DNA from: Symbiodinium natans
Lineage: Eukaryota; Sar; Dinophyceae; Suessiales; Symbiodiniaceae
NCBI GenBank assembly: GCA_905221605.1
Contig: CAJNDS010002133.1
Span: 421,365-485,364, forward strand
Reading direction: 5' to 3'
Length of the DNA stretch: 64,000 nt
Below the pieces are notes generated by a model. It made no database searches and was not told the origin of the DNA. It saw only the letters and a list, made by a program, of their open reading frames with translations. The position numbers and the translations under genes are program-made. Shown here piece after piece: positions 12,718-21,800 of the stretch. Position 1 is the stretch's first letter, and every line of letters starts with the position of its first letter.

Positions 12718-14634
12718 AAAAAAAGATAGAGGGAGAGAGGGGGAGGGAGGGGAGGGGAGGGCAGGGGGAGGGGAGGGAGGGGGGGAGGGAGAAGGAGGGG
12801 AGGAGGGGAGGGAGGGGAGAGGGGGGAGAGAGGGGAGAGAGGGGGGAGAGAGGGGAGAGAGGGGAGAGAGGGGAGAGGAGGGAAGGGGAGAGAGGGGAGA
12901 GAGGGGGACGAGAGGGGGAGAGGGGAGAGAGGGGGAGAGGGGGAGGAGGGACAGGGGAGGGGGGAGGAGAGGGGAGAGGGGAGGAGGGGGGAGAGGGGGG
13001 GGGAGGGGAGAGGGGAGAGAGGGGAGGGGGAGCGGGGAAGGGGAGCGGGGAGCGGGGAGCGGGGAGCGGGGAGGGGGGAGGGGGAGGGGGGAGGGGAGGG
13101 GGGAGGGGGGGGAGGGGGGAGAGGGGGGAAGAGGGAAGGGAGGGGGAGGGAGGAATGGGGAGGGAGGGAGGGAGGGAGGGACGGGCAGCTGGGCTTAGGA
13201 TTCATCCTAGCCGTGAGGATATGTAGGGCTCTTCATGATTGAAGCCTAAGGGAAATCCGCAAGGGCTTCTTTATAGGATTTACACTGTTTACACGGTAGG
13301 GGAGGTATGGTGCCGGTGGACGGTTGCCTACTCCGCCTGAAATTTTGCAGGCAAGTTTGCATGCTCTTGTGACGGGTGTAAAGTTCGACTCACAGAGCAA
13401 ACACGAAACCTGCTTATCCCAGGATGGCACTTGAATCCCTCTGAAAAGTATTCCCGAATATGATCCTCTTGAACCCAACAAAAAGGGAAAATGCAAAATG
13501 GGGTTTAGGGCTTAGGGTTTAGGGTAGGGTTTAGGGTTTAGGGGGCCTAGCTAGTCATAGGGGCCCCTCACCCCAAAACATCTTGAGAATGAGTTTTGGC
13601 ATATAGGCTGCCTTCAACCGACACACTCAAGCCGAAAGGTTCAACGCTAAGGGTGTGGGGAAACCCTCAACCCTAAATCCTACATCCTAAACCCTAAGCC
13701 CTAAACCCCAAAGCCCAAAACCCTGAAAACCCTACACTAAACCCTAAACCCTAACCTTCAAGCCCCCAAGTCGTTGCTGGGGCCGCCACCGATGGCGGCG
13801 GTCCAATCGGGCGCAAGCTCGTCACCCCACAAGTACGCCAGCTGGATGGGTATCAGCCCAGCGATCCTCGGTTGGCTTCGTAGGGGTTGAGGGTTTAGGA
13901 GTTTAGGAGCTTAGGAGCTTAGGAGTTTAGGAGTTTAGGGTTCAGGGTTTAGGACCAGGAGCTTAGTTAGGGTGACTCCTTAACACCCGAGACCCTAAAG
14001 CAACACCTTAAACCCCTCCCATACAAAACTCATACCCTCAGCCACCCGAAATCCGTAAGCCAAAAAAACCCTTCTGCCCTAATATTCATTTTCATCGATT
14101 CCCGGCAGGACCTAAGAAACAGAAACTCCTTGTGCGCGACGGTGACTTGTAAAAAAACAACCAACCAAAGGGGGAAAGTGCACCACCGCGTGAACGTTCG
14201 CGGGTAGGCGTAAGGAAGGTTTGTACCAAGTCGAGGGGCCCTTCGGCCATTCATGTCCACCCCAAACCCTAAACCCCAAACCCTAAGCCCTGAAATTAAA
14301 CACCAAAAAAACAGCACCGATTCCTTCCTTTCCCCCCCCCCCCCCCAAAAAAAAAAAAAAGTAGTTCAGAAGGGGTCCCCAAACTTAACCCTCGACCCTT
14401 CAGGGCTTGTAGGAGGCTCCACGGCTATGGAGCTGGAGGCTTCAGGGCTTCAGGGAACCCTAAACCCTAAACCCTAAACCCTAAACCCTAAACCCTAAAC
14501 CCTAAACCCTAAACCCTAAACCCTAAACCCTAAACCCTAAACCCTAAACCCTAAACCCTACTGTAAACCCTAACCCTAAGCTCTCTGCAAGCGCGGGCGC
14601 ATGCTGACGCAGAGGAGCATCATGATGTTCCAAC
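1421..14634 (-). CDS. Voltage-gated K+ channel (six-TM, KCNH/EAG or CNG-like), S1 to C-linker, 13 exons
   Basis: A split minus-strand gene assembled from short exons whose phases agree. In order of translation they are 14634-14601 (S1), 13866-13787 (S1 end), 12060-12017 (S2), 11854-11774 (S2-S3 loop), 9920-9845 (S3), 9262-9241 and 7546-7497 (S4), 6966-6891 (S4-S5 linker), 4723-4679 (S5), 3488-3398 (S5 end, turret, pore helix), 3129-3066 (selectivity filter), 2003-1930 (S6) and 1480-1421 (C-linker). Joined across the introns, the exons spell S4 as RLRILALALKLLKLLKLRYF, with basic residues at every third position, and the pore as YVADIYFVVMALTSVGFGDI with the GFG filter. Such a channel would pass K+ across a membrane under voltage control, possibly modulated by ligand. 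No cyclic-nucleotide-binding domain is visible; it would lie left of the window. Ten of the twelve joins inside the gene use GC donors, one (3066) is GT and one (S2) can be read as GC or GT. The exact S2 end and the last donor are uncertain. The N-terminus lies to the right, perhaps in the exon chain at 16.6-37.6 kb. Confidence 0.85.
1930..2003 (-). CDS. K+ channel exon: S6
   Basis: The frame reads RLYCIVVMLASSLFSGVL then VAFVAQ, a strongly hydrophobic helix of S6 length, with donor GCCGGC in phase 0. An acceptor four bases further upstream is possible. Confidence 0.8.
2028..2126 (+). mobile_element. MITE-like element, copy 1
   Basis: About 100 bp starting TAGGGGCCTGAATAATTAGAA and ending ATTACTCCGACCCCTAG. 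The ends are imperfect inverted repeats (TAGGGG-C/T-C). Three further copies occur at 37.96, 41.12 and 55.17 kb. There is no coding capacity. Confidence 0.6.
3066..3129 (-). CDS. K+ channel exon: selectivity filter
   Basis: Acceptor CCCAG, then VVMALTSVGFGDIVP, a near-canonical K+ channel filter (T-x-G-F-G-D). The exon probably ends at the consensus GT donor GTGAGT with one base carried, giving a short linker into S6. Confidence 0.9.
3398..3488 (-). CDS. K+ channel exon: end of S5, turret, start of pore helix
   Basis: Acceptor ATCCTAG, 30 codons starting LGCAWYVV and ending YVADIYF, and donor GCACCT in phase 0, the same donor hexamer as the preceding exon. CCCTAAA lies just downstream on the left and TTTAGGG just upstream on the right. 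Confidence 0.85.
4679..4723 (-). CDS. K+ channel exon: S5
   Basis: Acceptor CCCAAG, then SWLKMSGAMLLLVH and donor GCACCT. Joined to the next exon it reads LLLVHSLGCAWYVV, the S5 signature LvaHWlaCiWY of EAG-type channels with conservative changes. Confidence 0.82.
6891..6966 (-). CDS. K+ channel exon: S4-S5 linker
   Basis: Acceptor CTTCTAG, 24 full codons ending PRLEDQIQ, and donor GCCCAG. Phases 1 in and 2 out fit both neighbours, and LEDQIQSSWLKMSGAM across the next junction resembles the KCNH/AKT linker into S5. Confidence 0.72.
7497..7546 (-). CDS. K+ channel exon: S4 voltage sensor
   Basis: Acceptor CACCAG, then ALKLLKLLKLRYFVPR, with lysine or arginine every third residue, the hallmark of a voltage sensor. 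Donor GCTCTT leaves one base. A GT donor seven codons further on is an alternative. Confidence 0.8.
8156..8216. repeat. Poly(G) tract of about 57 G
   Basis: A nearly uninterrupted G run, broken once by T, within an intron of the K+ channel gene. Its length is likely to be unreliable in any assembly. Confidence 0.9.
9241..9262 (-). CDS. K+ channel micro-exon: first part of S4
   Basis: Only 22 bases, between acceptor GCCCAG and donor GCCGAG; it encodes RLRILAL with phases 1 in and 2 out. It is believable only because both neighbouring exons fit it and the joined S4 keeps its basic periodicity. An alternative start at 9294 would add GRRRPE ahead of it. Confidence 0.6.
9845..9920 (-). CDS. K+ channel exon: S3 and S3-S4 loop
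   Basis: Acceptor CGCGCAG, then VAVHYAVSWLAIDLL, which matches the Y-x(3)-W-x(3)-D pattern of S3 in KCNH and plant Shaker channels. The frame continues through a short polar loop to donor GCAAAG with one base carried over, which fits the S4 exon at 9262. Confidence 0.8.
10372..10410. repeat. Poly(C)-poly(A) junction
   Basis: A long C run passes directly into an A run. The same C-then-A structure recurs at 14331-14360, 16373-16395, 27163-27190 and 36936-36973, always in this orientation when both runs are long. Confidence 0.85.
11774..11854 (-). CDS. K+ channel exon: S2-S3 loop, possibly containing translated telomere-like repeat
   Basis: The convincing part reads VIRNGKWVNSTDQYF and ends at donor GCGTGG in phase 0; it matches the nG-x-(l/v)V stretch before S3. 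No AG lies close in front of it. The nearest acceptor (CCCAAG, 11857-11855) would put several CCCTAAA-derived codons in frame ahead of it, reading about TSTLNPNPKPHN. Either the repeat has been exonised here or the start is wrong. Confidence 0.5.
12017..12060 (-). CDS. K+ channel exon: S2
   Basis: Acceptor CTGCCAAG. The frame VILDICLIVD has the two acidic residues six apart that mark S2 in voltage-gated channels. The exon may end at 12032 (GC donor) or 12017 (GT donor); both leave phase 0. The other two frames of this stretch are also open for a way, so the frame rests on the motif and on phase. Confidence 0.6.
12570..13182. repeat. About 600-bp polypurine tract (GA/GGGA)
   Basis: The printed strand is almost pure purine for some 600 bases: first (GA)n, then GGGAGAGA-type repeats. 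Long open frames occur on both strands here (Ser/Pro-rich on minus, Gly/Glu/Arg-rich on plus) but they are simple consequences of the composition. It lies in the intron between the S1 and S2 exons of the K+ channel gene and could form triplex DNA. Confidence 0.92.
13787..13866 (-). CDS. K+ channel exon: end of S1 and S1-S2 loop
   Basis: Acceptor CCGAG, then an open frame reading IAGLIPIQLAYLWGDELAP followed by DWTAAIG, up to donor GCGGCC. The proline and LAY at the end of S1 match the P-x(4)-aF pattern of KCNH/CNG channels. The island sits between CCCTAAA blocks at about 13,740 and TTTAGGG blocks at about 13,890. Confidence 0.78.
14601..14634 (-). CDS. K+ channel exon: start of S1
   Basis: After acceptor CTTTAG the exon reads WNIMMLLCVS and ends two bases into a codon before donor GCGCCC. 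Joined to the next exon it gives the hydrophobic S1 run WNIMMLLCVSMIAGLIPIQL. It needs one carried base from an upstream exon. A small candidate at 14755-14725 could supply it, but this is unproven. Confidence 0.7.
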
Positions 14635-15951
14635 CTAAAGTCTCCGCTGCGATGGGGATTCGGAAGCAAAGGGTTTAGTCACCCTAAACCCTAAACCCTA
14701 AACCCTAAACCCTAAACCGTTGGGCTCGGGGCGCAGAGGACACAGGCATGGAAACCTGCATTTAGGATTCAAGGGGTTTGGGGCTTCGGGATCTCAGGGG
14801 AGCCGCTATATATCCTATAGGGTTTAGGGTTTAAGGTTTAGTGTTTAGGGTTTAGGGTTGGCCCGTTCTTCAGAACCCTTTGAGCAACGGAAAGGGCCAC
14901 ACAGGGGACACGTATCTGCCCTGAGGGTTGCGTTATATGGTCAGGTCTTTAAACTTGATCTGTTGTTGCGCCCATGTTAGACTGCGGCTTCTTCTCTTCC
15001 TAAAGCCTAAAAACCCTAAACCATCAGGGAGTAAGAGGGTACCTGTTTTGGCGCAAAAAGTGAAACTATTTCCCCCCCTCCCGCCCCCCGAATCCGCAGA
15101 GTGTAGGGTTTTGGCTTTGGGGCCTTCTCGCTGACCGGACCTCCAGCAAAGCCATAAAATCAGCCGGCCCCACTATGGTCGCGTGATGAGTGAGGGTTTA
15201 GGGTTTAGGGTTTAGGGTCTAGGGTCTAGGGTCTAGGGTCTAGGGTCTAGGGTCTAGGGTTTAGGGTTTAGGGTTTAGGGTTTAGGGTTTAGGGCTTAGG
15301 GTTTAGGGTTTGGGGTTTAGGGTTTAGGGTTTTGGGTTTAGGTGCTCTTTCTCTACGCATTGCCCCGCTCTGTATCCCACCTACTGGGCGATTGGGGTTC
15401 AGGGGCTTGGGATTTGCCGGCATCGGCGGAGTTGGGGGAAGAGTCCTTACCCGAAACCCGAATTCCTAAACCCTAAACCCTAAACCCTAAACCATCGCAG
15501 CTGGCTGAGGCGGCCGCAGAGGCTAATCACAGAGTCCGGCATCAGCAGAAACCTTGCGCAGAAGCTGAGGTTCCCTTCCACGGGAAGGTTTAGGGTTTAG
15601 GGTTTAGGGTTTAGGGTTTAGGGTTTAGGGTTTTGGGTGTAGGGTGTAGGGTGTAGGGTGTAGGGTGTAGGGTTGAGGTGTTAGGCAATCAAACTGACCG
15701 TACACAAACCTGAACCATAAACCATGTATCGTTACCCTTAACCTTAAACCCTTAACCCTAGACTCTAGACCTTAAACCGTGAACCCTAAACCCTAAGCCG
15801 TAAGGTAAGGGCCAAAAGCAGAGATCTTCTGGCCCAGAAACATATTGAGCACAAAGCACCCCAAACCCGGAATCCTTTGGGTTTAGAGTTTACCCTTCCT
15901 GAAGGCCTCGCTGCATTTATCCGACAGCAGGGGACATTTCGTGAAAGATAC

Positions 15952-16087
15952 GACCGGCCAACAAATCGGTACCCCAAACCCTAAACCCTAAACCCTAAAC
16001 TGTAGTGGAAACCTTGTGAAAGGTATCCAAAACGACACGACCGGGTAGCCGATTGACCTTCGTGCAGACGGCCAACAAATCGGTACC
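15952..16087. repeat. Local duplication of a 22-bp block in CCCTAAA context
   Basis: GACCGGCCAACAAATCGGTACC at 15952 and GACGGCCAACAAATCGGTACCC at 16067 are near-identical and both run straight into CCCTAAA repeats, so the block was copied together with its repeat flank. Confidence 0.6.
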
Positions 16088-16651
16088 CTAAACCACAAAC
16101 CCTAAACCCTAAACCTTAAACCATTTGTAGGGATTAGGTTTCCGGCTGCTTAGGGGTTTAGGACGCAGGGATAACCAGCAGCAGGATATGACTGGGCTTC
16201 TATGAAGGTCCTAAGCTGCCGCAGGGGAGAAGGGTTTAGGGTTTCGGGTTTGGGGTTTAGGGTTTAGGGTTTCGGGTTTGGGGTTTGGGTCTTGGAGCGC
16301 TTCGCTTTTGAAATGCCCTAGCAGGTGTTTCGAGCTTGGGGCTTTGTAGGAAAACATGGGGGACCCCCCTCAACCCCCCCCCCCCCCCAAAAATACGATA
16401 ATCCTTACTTCTAAGAATCCCTACTAAGAGGGACCCCCTATTGTCGGAAACCCCCAGCCCTAAACCCTAAACCCTAGCCCTACTGAACCCTAAACCCTAA
16501 ACCGTAAACCCCAAACCCCAAACCCTAAACCCTAAAAGTACAGTACAGACCCGGCCCTACTAAACCCTAAACCCTAAACCCTAAACCCTAGCCCTAAACC
16601 CTAAACCCTAAACCCTAAACCCGAAGACTTGCTGTTACAAAAGCTTCGGGC

Positions 16652-18718
16652 TTGCCGTCGCAGCCTGCTCTTGGGAGCCGATGTCGCGCCATCGTCATCT
16701 TCCTGGCGCGGGTCTTGAGGTTTTAGGGTTTAGGGTTTAGGGTTTGAGGTTTTAGGGTTTAGGGTTTAGGGTTTGAGGTTTTAGGGTTTAGGGTTTAGGT
16801 TTAGGGTTTAGGGTTTAGGGTTTAGGGTTTGGGGTTTGGGGTTTGGGGTTTGGGGTTTAGGGTTTAGGGTTTAGGGTTTAGGGTTTAGGGTTTAGGGTTT
16901 AGGGTTTAGGGTTTAGGGTTTAGGGTTTAGGGTTGGGGGTTTAGGGTTTAGGGTTGAGGGTTGAGGGTTGAGGGTTTAGGGTTTGAGGTTGTCGGGTTTA
17001 GGGTTTCAGGGTTTGGGGTTTAGGGTTTTGGGTTTTTGGGTTTAAGGGTTTGGGGTTTAGAGCCTTGAGCGCGTAAAGCTGTGAGGTTCACATGGTGCCA
17101 AGGCTTGCAGCTTGGTTACAAAAGCTGTCAGCTCCAAGATACGGACCTTAACCCTAAACCCTCAACCCTCAAGCCTGAACCCTTAACCCTAAACACTAAA
17201 GCCTAAACTCTAGCCGTATACCCTACCTTAACCCTAAAGCCTAAACCCTCAGTCACAGTTGGCCAAAAGTCGGGTTGATCTGGCACCAAAAGAGGCCCAC
17301 AACTTAGATGAACCCGCCAATGTCCCAAACCCAGAAACCTCTAAACCTGACAAACCTTGAGGGTTTAGGGTGTAGGGTTTAGGGTTTACTAAACCCGAAG
17401 AAAAACACGCATCAAATGGGCACATCCTGTGGGGAATGTTCCCATGGCACGTTGCTAAACTCCGAAGAAAGTCTTAACCGTATAAGGTTTAGGGCGTAGG
17501 GTTACAAGCCTTAAGGCTTCGGGCTTTGGGAATCCTATGAGTATAGGGCTTTGGGGTTGAGACTTGCGGTCAAGCTTTCAATTGCTTCACCCCTGCGAAA
17601 GAATCTTACAAGCCTCATACACCCCTCATTGTCCAAACCCCACCGAACCCCAATCTAGGGGTCTATTCAAGTAGAATGGGTAGTGAGGCCTTTCTATTTC
17701 ACCTCAGCCCAAACTTAACCCTAAATGCCTAAACCCTCCGAAACACCATTGCCATTTTCGCTCTGGAAGACTGTCTTTCCAGCGACACGCTCCCCCCTAA
17801 ACCCCAAACCCGTACCCCCCAAAACCCTAAACCCCAAAACCCGAAACCCTCAACCCTAAACCCCAAAACCCTAAACCCCAAACCCCAAAACCCTAAACAC
17901 CTAAACCCCTAAACCCTAAACCCCAAACCCCAAAACCCAAAACCCCCGAAACCCTAAACCCCAAAACCCTAAACCCCTAAACCCTAAACCCCAAAACCCT
18001 AAACCCGAAACCCTAAAACCCTAAACCCCTAAACCCTAAACCCCTAAACCCCAAACCCCAAAACACCTAAACCCGAAACCCTAAACCCTAAACCCCTAAA
18101 CCCTAAACCCCAAAACCCCTGAACCCTGGCCTGCCAGGCCCTGCTGCGCATCGAGCTCAGCCGGTTTGCCTGGACGTGCTGTAGCCCTTCCATCGTAAAT
18201 GCCCAATGAAAAGCCCCTAAACCCTAAACCCTAAACCCTAAACTGCCCTAAACCCTAAACCCTAAACCCTAAACCTGGTTTTTGGGTTTAGGCTTAATCC
18301 TAAGAAACCCCTGTGAACCCTGCCGAAAGACCCGAAACCCTTCTACTTCCACACATGGAGCTTGCACCCCCTTTAACACCCTCTGAAACCCCTCAACCCC
18401 CTTTAAAAACCCTTAAGCGCCTCAGACAAAAAACCCTAAAACCACCCTGATGCCTGGCCTCCCCGGAATCGGAGACCTGCGCGCCTTTCAGGGTCCAGCT
18501 CTGAACGCGCGAGCCCTGGCCAAGTGCATCTTTCTGGTTCGCAGAAAAGGTGGAAAAAACCCATAGTTCGATTCAGGGTCTATGGCTTAGGGTTTAGGGT
18601 TTGTGTGCTTAGGGCTTCTGGCAAAGACTTTGGACTTCGGGGTTTGGGGTTTAGGGTTCCAGGGGCTTAGGGTTAAGGAGGGAATCCCCCTGGCTGAGGT
18701 TTTGTGTGCAGTCTCCCT

Positions 18719-18752
<34 letters not shown>

Positions 18753-18776
18753 CCTCCCTCTCTCTCTCCTCTCCCT

Positions 18777-18824
<48 letters not shown>

Positions 18825-21800
18825 CTCTCTCTAGGGGCTTCAGGGCTTTTGGAACGATTTGATGTCTGTGTCTGTGTCTATTCTTACTTGCTCTTGTTGT
18901 CCGGGGATGGGGGGGCCATGGCTCAGGGCTTTGGCGGCTCATGGGAGGGCTTGGGCTCCCAAACCCTAGAAAACCCTAAACCCTGAACCCTAAAGCCTAA
19001 ACCCTTATAAACCTAAACCCTAAACCCTAAACCCTAAACCCTAAATCCTAAACCCTAAACCCTAAACCCTAAACCCTAAACCCTAAACCCTAAACCCTAA
19101 ACCCTGAGCCGGCAACGCCACGCCTCCTCAGAATTGTGCTTCGATGAGGGTGTCATCCTGGGTCCGCGCTTGTAAGGCTTTCGGGTTTAGTCCTACAAAG
19201 ACTAAACCCTACGCCCTTGAAACCCTGAAACCCTGAAACCCTGAAACCCTGAAACCCTGAAACCCTGAAACCTTGAAACCCTGAAACCCTGAAACCCTGA
19301 AACCCTACAGCCACAAGCCCTGAGAGGCCTGAACCCTACGCCAGAAACCCTACTAGCAACACCCCCTCGACCCTAAAGCCTGTCATCCCTCATTACTAGG
19401 CTTCAGAGTTCAGGGTTCAGGGTTGAGGGTTTGGGTTTAGGGGTCAAGGATGGGGCTTAAGTTTAGGAGTTGAGGTTTAGGGTGTCCCCTAACTCCGGAA
19501 CAGGATACACTGACTCTTAGGATTCACACACGTGTGGCCAAGCTGCGACATCACGTCGTCATCCTCCTTTTCCTGGATCATCAGCTGAACCTTTCACGGT
19601 TTAGGGTTTAGGGTTTAGGGTTTAGGGCTCGGGGTTGGGGGGGATCTACCGTACTTGTAGGTTTGGGGCTTAGAGTTTAGGGGGGCCCCAGTATCCCTTG
19701 AACTCGAGAGCATACCCGAAACCCTAAGCCCCAAACCTCAAGAGACATTGGAGCCTCTTTAGTTTGAGGAGTCAACGGCATGAGCGACTCAACGTCCAAT
19801 TGCCAAGTCGCGCAGGGTTTAGGGGTTTGGGGCTTTAGGGTTTGGGGTTTTGGGTTTTGGGTTTCGGGTTTGCCCTATAAACCCCAAGCCCCTAAAACCC
19901 TAAAACCCTAAAACCCTAAAACCCCTAAAACCCTACAACCCTAAGAGCCCTAAAATCCTAAAACCCTAAAAACCCCAAACCCAAAAACCCAAAAACCCAA
20001 AAACCCAAAAACCCAAAAACCCAAAAACCCAAAACCCTAAACTCGAGAAGTTCCAAACCTTTAATATCCGAATTCCCCCAACAAAACCCTGAAACCCCAG
20101 CACCTGAAGCCCCTAAGCCCACCTAAACCCTTCGCAACCCTTCGCAAGCCGCAACCCCCTAAACCCTAAACCCTAAACCCTAAACCCTAAACCCTAAACC
20201 CTAAACCCTAAACCCTAAAAGTACAGACCCGGCCTTCTGCTGCACCGGCCGCGGCTTCACCGGCCCAGGAGCCTGTGGAAGCAGAGAGTCTAGGGTTTAG
20301 GGTTTAGGGTTTGGGGTTTAGGGTTTAGGGTTTGGGGTTTCGGGTTTAGGGTTTGGGGTTTAGGGTTTAGGGTTTAGGGTTTGGGGTTTAGGGTTTAGGG
20401 TTTGGGGTTTAGGGTTTAGGGTTTGAGGTTTAGGGTTTGGGGCCAGGATGAGTTTGATTCTGCCTGGAGCTCGAAACAGGCGCATGCCTGGCTTCAAGCT
20501 GCCAGGATGGGTGGGCGCTCGCACAGCAGGTTGTCCCTCCCATCTCCCTCGGAGGGGCAGCGGAGGCTCGAAAAGCGGCGCCATGTGCCCGAAACCGTAA
20601 ACCTTAAACCCTAAACCTAAACCCTAAACCCTAAACCCCAAACCGTCATTGTGCCCAGAGCCAAGTGACCAATTTAGCGGAGCAAGTTCGAGTCAGGCTT
20701 CTTAGGGCCTCGGGCGTATAGGAGAGAGCCCCCGATGCCCTCAACCATGAGCGGTTTAGGGTTTCGGGTTTCGGGTTTAGGGTTTAGGGTTTAGGGTTTA
20801 GGGCTCGACTCCCAAAGCCCAGAATTGAGCTTACCCTCAGCCTGAACTCGATCTAGACACCCGCAGCCTCTCAATATCACTCAATCACGAACCCCTAAAC
20901 CCTAGCCCTAAATCCTAAACCCTGAACCCTAAACCCTAAACCTAAACCCTAAAGCCTAAATCCTAAACCCTAAACCCTAGCCCTAAACCCTAAACCCTAA
21001 ACCCTAAACCCTAAACTACAGGTTAATTAGCCCGCTAACGACAGATCCCGAGCGTGAACCCCGCAACCCTAAACTTTCAACCCAAAAACCCTCGACCCTG
21101 AACCCTAGACCCTAAGCCCTAAAGCCCTAAACACTAACGAAATGTATATTTGGAAGCTGAGGAGGTTCAATGTTTGGTGTTGTCTGAAGCCCTAAACCCC
21201 CAACCTTGAAAGCTATTCGGCTCCCAATCTTTAAGCACTACTGGACTCCATGACTCAGTCTCGAAGCCCTAAACCCTAAAGCCCGAAACCCTAAAACCCT
21301 AAACCCCAAACCCCAAACCCCAAACCCTAAACCCTAAACCCGAAACCCTAAGACCCTAAACCCTACTTGTAAGTACCCATGAGCATCCATGCACAGCTTC
21401 GGGGGGTCCTTTATCAGCTGCTTCTTTTTGGAGAATGGCGCCCAGAACCCAACAACGGAACGACAATAACGTGCCACTGGGCTCTCGAGGGATCAATAAA
21501 CAGCCCTCAGCCCTTAGGGTTTAGGGTTTTAGGGTTTTAGGGCTTTAGGGTTCTAGGTTTCAGGGCTTTAGGGTTTTAGGGTTTTAGGGGTTAGGGTTTA
21601 GGGTTTGGGGCTTGGCCCTGTAGCCCCAAGCCCTAAGCCCGAAACCTGCCTCGGGCTCGGGTTTCTCCGCCTTGGGTTCCGGCTTGTCCTCATCCTCCGA
21701 ATCCTTGCAGGAGGTTTAGGGTTTAGAGTATTGGGCTTAGGGTTTAGGGGTTTAGGGCTGAGGGGATTTCAGGGTTTGAGGCAGTTTAGGGTTTAGGGTT

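Noticed and set aside
12534-13226. Long overlapping ORFs of about 200 codons on both strands (Ser/Pro-rich and Gly/Glu/Arg-rich)
   Set aside because: They are produced by the polypurine tract, which lacks stop codons in any frame; the content is pure low complexity.
20641-20700. tRNA-like box (GTTCGAGTC)
   Set aside because: No matching A box or cloverleaf could be drawn around it; the same holds for GTTCGATTC near 18564 and GTTCGACTC near 13382.
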